From Avena insularis (taxonomy: Eukaryota; Streptophyta; Magnoliopsida; Poales; Poaceae), in contig CM042689.1 of the NCBI GenBank assembly GCA_023614405.1, forward strand, positions 332,234,305 through 332,298,304: 64,000 nt of DNA, given 5' to 3'. The notes under the pieces are model-generated. The model was not told where the DNA came from. It made no database searches and saw only the letters and a program-made list of their open reading frames with translations. Shown piece by piece: positions 57,901 to 64,000 of this stretch; positions within the stretch are counted from its first letter, which is position 1; the number at the start of each line of letters is the position of its first letter. The position numbers were made by a program, and so were the translations under genes.

Positions 57901-59629
57901 TTGCAATACTAGAATGCTATGCATCTTACAAAAACTCTGGTCACATAATGCACCAGGGACAAAATCATCTTGTCATGTCCCTATTTAACACCGCTAGTGC
58001 TCAAAATGTTCTGGAGTGTCCAAGTAGGAAAGAGAAATTTAGACTGTCAAATAGGGAAGAATTTTTTCTAGAGTCAAATAGGGAATCACATCATTATCTA
58101 GTGTCAAATAAGGAAGTTTCCTCTATAGGTTGTTACCCCTTAGTTACCCTGCTGCATCTTGACTCTGATTGGTGCCTTATTCTGAATGATGCACGACAGC
58201 ACGAGTCGTTCTTGCTCAGTTAGGATTTTTTGCCTTTTGTGTTGAAACTATACATACTTTTTTTTAGATGAACTATACATACTTTTAGCCAAGCAATCAG
58301 TGTGTTGTTTGTGAAAAGCCACGTCAGCAAAGCAATTCCTGTTTTATATGGCATGCCTGGATCTTACTCGGTTTCTTCTCTTTTATTTCATGTTGGAATC
58401 TAAAGGAGGCTTATGGAAAAGGAACCTCTGATCCAAGCGACGATGAAGAGTGGTCTGGAAATAGCACAAACCCAAAAGGGAATTTAGAAGACAGTGATTC
58501 AGATTCACTTGATTGGTCACCTCAGCCTGCAAAAACATGCTCTAGAAGAGCACGGGGCAGACAGCAGAATGATGAACATACTTCAAGGAGTGAACAGCGT
58601 ACTGAAGTGCTTCGCTCTAATGGCAGCAGTAGCACGGGCCGTAAAAGACATTTTGGTCCTATTGTTAGTCAGGTATAGAATAGCTAAACATATAACTCTA
58701 CAGTATTTAAACCAGTTGAATTTTTAGCATATTATATGTTATGTCTTTGACACTCCATTTCTCTTGCAGAAGCTTAAGGCACATATCGAGAAAGATCCTT
58801 ATCCTAGTCGCCAAACAAAAGAAAGTCTCGCACAAGAGCTAGGCCTGACACTCCTTCAGGTTCAGACCACCCCTTCTGTTCTTCCTCCCCACATGCATTT
58901 CTTGCTGCATTCATGTTTTGAATGCTAAGCGTTCCTGTTGGGGTTGCCATTGTATCTATCCTGCCTCACTAGAAGATCTGTTGACAGGTCACTAAATGGT
59001 TTGCTAGCACTCGTCATTACTCTAGAGTTTCTGCTTCCAAAAAGGGGAAACATCCAGAAGGCCGTAATGCTGAGAATAACGACAGAATGGCTGATGATAG
59101 CATACAGCAGATAGAACCCAATGGCAGGGTATTGAAAAAACCAACTGTAGATGGAAGTGATAGTGTTCTCGAGGACAGGATGGCACAAGATAATCTTGAT
59201 GAAGGTAAGAGGGAAGGTACTCCATTCAGACAAGATATCAGCCGTGAGCTGACATTTGTTGCGACTCCCATTGTTAACCAAAACCGCACTACCAACTTAA
59301 GGGAAGTTGGCTCGCCAAATAGTGTGCCTGGGGGAAACCAGTACAGTGGTAACTGGAGAAATGCAGAAGGTACACCGTCCAGACAAGATGTTGGCTTGAA
59401 TCAGACCGTGCATGTGACTCCTGTTGTGAACCAGAAACACACTCCTGACACAAGCGGTGTCGGCTCGCCAGGCGTGTCTGGAGGAAACCAGCAACGTGGC
59501 ACGCTAAGGAGTGTCGGAAGCCCAAGAGGTAGGTCTGCTGAGAAAAGCATTCCTGGGCTAGAACATGTAGACGAGGCAAGGAGGAAGGCAATACTGCGGG
59601 AGCTGAGGAGGATGAAGCAGCGCAGGTGA
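54188..59629 (+). CDS. HOX1A: PHD-finger homeodomain protein (HAT3.1/HOX1A family)
   Basis: Nuclear DNA- and chromatin-binding regulator of the plant PHD-homeodomain class. Eight coding exons with GT-AG borders: 54188-54756, 55114-55279, 55370-55493, 55578-55690, 55804-56358, 58406-58672, 58770-58859 and 58988-59629 (841 residues, continuous frame). The N-terminus has three tandem LRSA...RST repeats (about 43-125) and AT-hook-like KRGRPSGRP (about 138-146). The PHD finger at 248-299 has the Cys4-His-Cys3 ligands C248, C251, C265, C269, H274, C277, C296 and C299. A long acidic Ser/Asp/Glu region follows (325-500). The homeodomain is about 585-644 with helix-3 [11 protein letters not shown], where the usual Asn51 is Ser635. 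Two imperfect EGTPxRQD...VNQ...GSP...GGNQ repeats follow. ATG 54188 is the first in its exon. The gene appears intact despite a MULE-like insertion in intron 6. Confidence 0.93.
54931..54962 (+). repeat. (GT)n/poly-G simple repeat in a homeobox intron
   Basis: GT dinucleotides followed by an uninterrupted run of about 18 G on the plus strand, 175 bp after the donor of the first coding exon. A likely length-variable site. Confidence 0.9.
56630..56926. mobile_element. Degenerate Stowaway-like MITE in homeobox intron 6
   Basis: Ends TTCCATCGTTCC and GAACAGGCGGAG lie next to TA. The interior has facing GTCAAAGTTTGACC and AAACTTTGAATTTTGAC blocks, as in common Triticeae Stowaway MITEs. Interrupted by about 90 bp of less symmetric sequence. 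Confidence 0.6.
56940..58122. mobile_element. Mutator-like (Pack-MULE-like) element in homeobox intron 6
   Basis: 1183 bp. The first roughly 100 bp (for example TGTGATTCTCTATTTG at about 56972) are an inverted imperfect copy of the last roughly 110 bp (complement TGTGATTCCCTATTTG). Flanks CTATAGATT (56931-56939) and CTATAGGTT (58123-58131) are a 9-bp duplication with one mismatch, the Mutator hallmark. No transposase is present. The inside (57100-57550) is strikingly GC-rich against an AT-rich intron, as in Pack-MULEs that capture gene pieces. The captured source was not recognised. Confidence 0.75.
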
Positions 59630-60440
59630 AGCGCCCAGAATTATATTCCAACTATTTCTTGACCCTTGAGTGCAATTCAAGTTTTGGATGCTACTCAACA
59701 AATTCGAACTATTTCTTGACCCAGTCAAGACGACCGACAGCCATATTGTTGTGGAGAAGCAAGGCCATATTTTCATGTTCATTGGTTTTCCTTAGAGCCT
59801 TGCTAAGCTTTCCATGCATAATTCCTGACGGAGCGCACCTGTAACGTGAAGTACTTGAAGGCTTGAAGCCACAACCATGGCTATTTCGAGTGTAACACTA
59901 GTAAGGGTAATCTGTAGACTGTAGTGAGACATTAGAACTGTTATTTTTTAAAACAAGGACATTAGAACTGTTGTTTGCCATGTTCGTGTATCATCCTGAT
60001 GGGTAGCATGTTGAGAAGCTGACGCTGAAGACTTCTTTTCATTGTATTGTGTCCTTGTGCTGTTGAAGTGAGACATGCTCGTTCCATTGCCTGGGATTGT
60101 ATTGCGTTCTTGTACTGTTGAAGTGAGACATGCTCGTTCTATTGCCTGGGAGTTTCAGGAAGTAACGAGATCAATGACCTTCTGTCTGGGATTTGTGATC
60201 TGCAATTCCGCTTCAGTAAAAATGTACTGCAGGTTTCTGCGATCAGCTTCAGGATGATCAGGAGCACCAGTCAGTTCTTAACTTCTTATGATTGTTTTTG
60301 AGGCCTTCGTGTGAGGAAGAGGGGGATGAACTACTCACACTGTCACACACGGTGAGCTTCTTTTCAAGCATGTACAGGTCGCTTTTTTAAAAAAAAAACA
60401 GTAGATGCCCACTTGTTTTTCTAGCTGGCCGTTTGTGTTC
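59630..60440 (+). other. Homeobox 3' flank and intergenic sequence
   Basis: Contains the 3' UTR, but no canonical AATAAA was pinned down. A 55-bp tandem duplication lies at 60041-60150. No further gene was recognised. Confidence 0.5.
60041..60150. repeat. 55-bp tandem duplication
   Basis: Copies 60041-60095 and 60096-60150 share GTTGAAGTGAGACATGCTCG and differ at a few positions. Confidence 0.88.
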
Positions 60441-60447
60441 ACGTGGA

Positions 60448-60775
60448 GATTTTTGGCTCCGGTGCTCACGTGGAGATTTCATATATTAAAATGTTCAAAA
60501 ATCATACTTACAAGTTTCTAAAAAATATGAAAAAAAATCCTAAAAGTAGCTAGTGATTTATCCCACAAATATATGAAATCTCGATTCAAAATGTTTTGTA
60601 TTTTTAGCTACATAAAAACAAAAAAGGCGTATATTTCAAATTAAGATTTTGCAAGTTTCCGGAAAACGTCATTAGCTACTGTCAGGATTTTTTCTAGTAT
60701 TTTTTTTAGAACTTGTATAAATATAACTTTTGATTGTTTTTGCAAAGAGCACCTGCTCGGGAGCCAAAATTAACT
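60448..60775. mobile_element. Possible MITE between homeobox and DRP5A genes
   Basis: TTTTTGGCTCCGGTGCTC at the left faces GAGCACCTGCTCGGGAGCC at the right as imperfect inverted ends around an AT-rich, non-coding middle. No clear target duplication. Boundaries are approximate. Confidence 0.4.
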
Positions 60776-60930
60776 TTCTATGTTCCTAGGGCCTATGAAA
60801 GAACTTGTGAGGCCTGGCTCCATCGACACACAAGTCGCGTTATCGAGGGTCTGGATGGGCCGGGCCGAGCCGTAAATCTTAAGGCGATCCTTGCAAGGAA
60901 AGAAACCCAAAGCGAGATCGGCCCATTTCT

Positions 60931-60940
60931 TATATAAATA
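60931..60940 (+). promoter_or_regulatory. TATA box of DRP5A
   Basis: TATATAAATA about 125 bp upstream of ATG 61065. Upstream TGGGCCGGGCC (about 60857) resembles TCP/site II elements. AACGG (60960-60964), near the expected transcription start, is the core of mitosis-specific MSA elements. Confidence 0.65.
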
Positions 60941-61064
60941 TCACAATCCCCAAATCCCAAACGGCTCGCACTTCTGTCCTGTGAGTCTGCAACCCTTTCA
61001 CACACCCTCTCCGGCATTTCAAATTTCGAATCCGCCGTCTCCGGTGCCACTGGCTCCCTCACCC

Positions 61065-64000
61065 ATGGCGACCAACGCCCTCCTGTCTCCGACGGCGGGC
61101 AGGACGCCGAACCCCAAGGCAACGTCGTCCCCGTCCGCCCGCCGAGCTGCGGGGGACGCGGCCACGGCTGCCGCTTCCGCCGCGGCGTCGGACACGAAGG
61201 TGCGGTTCGAGGCGTACAACCGGCTGCAGGCGGCGGCGGTGGCCTTCGGGGAGAAGCTCCCTATTCCGGAGATAGTGGCGATAGGAGGCCAGTCAGATGG
61301 CAAGAGCTCGCTCCTGGAGGCTCTGCTGGGCTTCCGCTTCAACGTCCGAGAGGTCGAGATGGGCACCCGCCGCCCCCTCGTCCTCCAGATGGTCCACGAC
61401 CCCGCCGCCCTCGAACCCCGATGCCGCTTCCAGGTGCGTGCTCAGCTTCTCCTCTTAGGGTTTCCCCCTTCTCTCTCAGATCGAGTCTAGTGCTTCTGGT
61501 AATCGCGAGCGAGCGGCTGATCTGGTGAGGGATTGTGCGGCGCATCGCAGGAGGAGGACTCGGAGGAGTACGGCCACCCGATGGTGCTGTCCACGGCCAT
61601 CGCCGACCTCATTAAGCAGCGCACTGAGGCGCACCTCCGGACGATCCAGGCCGCCGTCTCGTCCAAGCCCATCGTCATGAGGGCTGAGTACGCCCACTGC
61701 CCCAACCTCACCATCATCGACACCCCAGGTTTCGTGCTTAAGGTAGGTAGAGGTGAATTTGTGACTTCTATACATCACAACAAAGGGTAGTGGTTATTTA
61801 GTCTGTTCGTCAGCTGTTTGATGGAATTGTCTGACTGCTGTAGGCTAAGAAAGGTGAGCCAGAGAGGACGCCTCAGGAGATCCTGTCGATGGTGAAGACA
61901 CTAGCGAGCCCGCCCCACCGCCTCATTCTGTTCCTCCAGCAGAGCAGTGTTGAGTGGTGCTCGTCGCTCTGGCTGGATGCAATTAGAGAGATCGATCCCG
62001 CCTTCAGGCGCACCATGATAGTCATCTCCAAGTTTGACAACCGACTCAAGGTATATATATGCCTGCACAACAATCAACACATTTTTATAAGCTTCTATAG
62101 CGTCTCCGGTGCGAATTGCAAAACTAAATTGGTACCCTGTCTCACTATATCGTCGCTGGTTTTGATCATTTCTAGGAATTTACCGAGAAATGGGAGGTAG
62201 ATAGCTACTTGAGTGCGAGCGGTTACCTTGGTGACAATATCCACCCATTCTTTGTGGCTCTTCCAAAGGACCGAGGAACGGTCTCCAATGATGAGTTCCG
62301 GCGGCAAATATGTCAGGTAGATATTGATGTGTTGAAGCACTTGCGTGAAGGTGTGAAAGGGGGTTTCAATGAAGAGAAATATGGTTCATACATTGGGTTT
62401 AGTCGCCTCAGGAAGTACCTGGAATCTGAACTTCAGAAGAGGTACAAAGAAGCAGCTCCAGCCACCCTGGCACTGTTAGAGCAGAGATGCACTGATGTCT
62501 CGATGGACCTATCCAGACTGGACTCCAAACTGCAAGCAACCTCTGATGTCTCTCAGCTGAGGAGATCAGCAATGCTTCACGCTGCTTCTATTTGCACTCA
62601 TTTGGTATGCTGACAAGACATGATCTGTCGTTGCATAACATTTCTTTTGAATTCCGTTGCGAAATATTGTACTAGAACTGATTGGCATTATATTTCTGTA
62701 TGACAGCGTGCATTACTTGATGGAGCAGCTGATCCAGCCCCAGAGCTATGGGGGAAAACTACTGAAGAGGAACTAATGCACAGTGGTATTGGCAGCTGGC
62801 CTGGCATCAGCGCTGCTATAAAACCTCCCAACTCCAGTCTTAAGCTGTATGGTGGTGCGGCTTTTGAGAGGGTAATGCATGAATTCCGTTGTGCAACATA
62901 CTCGATGGAGTGCCCACAGGTCTCAAGGGAGAAGGTACAATTTAGATTTGAACTTTGCAGGTAATCTTTAAAGAAGTTAGCTGAACTGGGATATTGATGT
63001 CATCAGGTTGCAAACATATTACTTGCCCATGCTGGAAGAGGTGGGAGCAGCGGGATGAGTGAGGCAGCCGCTGAGATAGCACGTGCGGCTGCACGATCGT
63101 GGCTTGCTCCTCTCACAGAAACTGCGTGTGATCGGCTTGCATTTGTCCTGCAAAGCCTATTTGACCTTGCAATGGAGCGCAGCCGCAATGATGATTCAAA
63201 ATGTAAGCATTGGATTTTTGTTGTGCTGAGTTTCATCTTGCTTGTAGCCATATTTAGCAATTCAATAATATTTTTATAGTTTTTTAAGACACAAAGGGAA
63301 CTACTGGTAGCATTTTCCAAACCAATTGCACCAAATGCGTCCATTAAGTGTCTGTTTTCCTTAATGTTAGTTTCTGTCTCTCTGCTATTATTGTTGATCA
63401 CTGTCTCCATTAAAATTTAAACAGGCAATCATTAGTGTGGCATTTAATGGTGAACTACTCTTCATATTGATCTTACGATGAATCGCTGTGTATACATGTA
63501 TCTCATTTTCTACAGGCTTTAAGATACCATTATCATCAGTTTTATCTTTTGTCCTCTTATTATTTTAATCATTTCACTGGAGTTACAGATATAGCCGTTT
63601 TGTACTTTAACAAGTCCCTGCAGTACAGGATCAATTTGCTAAACGGTTTTCACACTTTCACTCTTTTTGCCTAGCAGATCAAAATGTTGAAAATATGGAT
63701 GGATATGTTGGCTTCCTTGCTGCTCTCCGGTGCTCCTATTATAAGTTTGTCAAGGATTTGTCCAAGCAATGCAAGCAGATAGTACGACATCACCTTGATT
63801 CAGTCACGAGCCCCTACTCCCATATTTGTTATGAGAGCGACTTTCTTGGTGGCGCCAGCTCTGTAGCAAACACTCTTCACAGGTTTAACCAGTTCAATGG
63901 AGTTGCAACTTTTGACCTATCAGACAGTGGATCTACACTGGAGGAAGGCCTGGAGAATGTACCACCAAAAGATCAGCAGCATATGACACCACCTGCTAAA
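61065..64000 (+). CDS. DRP5A: Dynamin-related protein 5A, 5' seven exons (runs off window)
   Basis: Large membrane-remodelling GTPase. In Arabidopsis the DRP5A/DRP5B family functions in cytokinesis and plastid/peroxisome division, DRP5A in cytokinesis. Exons: 61065-61433, 61551-61742, 61844-62050, 62176-62604, 62707-62934, 63007-63202 and 63678-64000+, all with GT-AG borders and a continuous frame; 648 codons are in the window. After a low-complexity Ala/Ser N-terminus come KVRFEAYNRLQAAAVAFGEK, the P-loop GGQSDGKSS (74-82), the switch GTRRP, G3 DTPG (180-183) and SKFD (249-252) in place of TKxD. The middle domain continues through KPPNSSLKLYGGAAFERV and LAHAGRGG. Long similarity to DRP5A, not DRP5B, is clear. 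The family is about 800 residues, so roughly the last fifth lies outside. No damage seen. Confidence 0.95.

Noticed and set aside
60793..61545. Minus-strand ORFs over the DRP5A first exon
   Set aside because: Antisense shadows of the GC-rich exon 1. The sense strand encodes a clear dynamin GTPase.

Overview
The window looks like a nuclear chromosome segment of a Triticeae grass (wheat, Aegilops or barley group). Copia LTRs of the Angela/WIS/BARE-1 type (beginning TGTTGGAxATATGCCCTAG), an abundant Gypsy family beginning TGATACGTCGGAAACG, and Stowaway, hAT and PIF MITEs surround a few intron-containing genes whose protein motifs are plant-like. No prokaryotic, organellar or CRISPR features were seen. 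Family names were assigned by eye, without database searches.

Layout. (1) 1-9308: a broken Copia element on the minus strand (LTR remnant plus frameshifted pol), fused at about 3022/3023 to a minus-strand Gypsy element (A) that ends at 9061, then a Gypsy LTR scrap. (2) 9457-27254: a plus-strand Gypsy element (C). Its 5' LTR is split by a complete minus-strand Gypsy element (B, 10065-18159, TSD ATCTT). Its 3' LTR is split by two minus-strand Copia solo LTRs (D, TSD ATTTA; E, TSD GGTTC). (3) 27255-34532: a low-TE stretch with one gene, an early nodulin-like phytocyanin (29056-29780, one intron), a foldback element, a hAT MITE and a PIF/Harbinger MITE. (4) 34538-37753: one Copia solo LTR (F, TSD CCTTT) containing another (G). 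(5) 40247-50179: a minus-strand non-autonomous Helitron of about 9.9 kb. It carries two exons of a PISTILLATA/GLOBOSA-like MADS-box gene and has its 5'-terminal unit present three times in tandem. The third copy is interrupted by a 2.5-kb LTR-like element (K, TSD CTCGG). (6) 50335-50663: a nearly complete 329-bp foldback. (7) 51.6-64.0 kb: a gene island with a HAT3.1/HOX1A-type PHD-finger homeodomain gene (coding 54188-59629) and, head-to-tail about 1.4 kb downstream, the first seven exons of a DRP5A-type dynamin-related GTPase gene (61065 to beyond the window end).

The three genes are an unrelated chromosomal neighbourhood, not a pathway. ENODL is a secreted, probably GPI-anchored apoplastic protein. 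The PHD-homeodomain protein is a nuclear chromatin or transcription factor. DRP5A is a membrane-remodelling GTPase linked to cytokinesis. The transposons have shaped the genes mainly through intron insertions: Stowaway MITEs and a Pack-MULE-like element sit inside the homeobox gene.

The least ordinary observations are the Helitron with captured MADS exons and triplicated 5' end, the three Gypsy copies that share LTRs and a roughly 2.7-kb non-coding region but carry different coding modules, and the Mutator-type insertion in homeobox intron 6.
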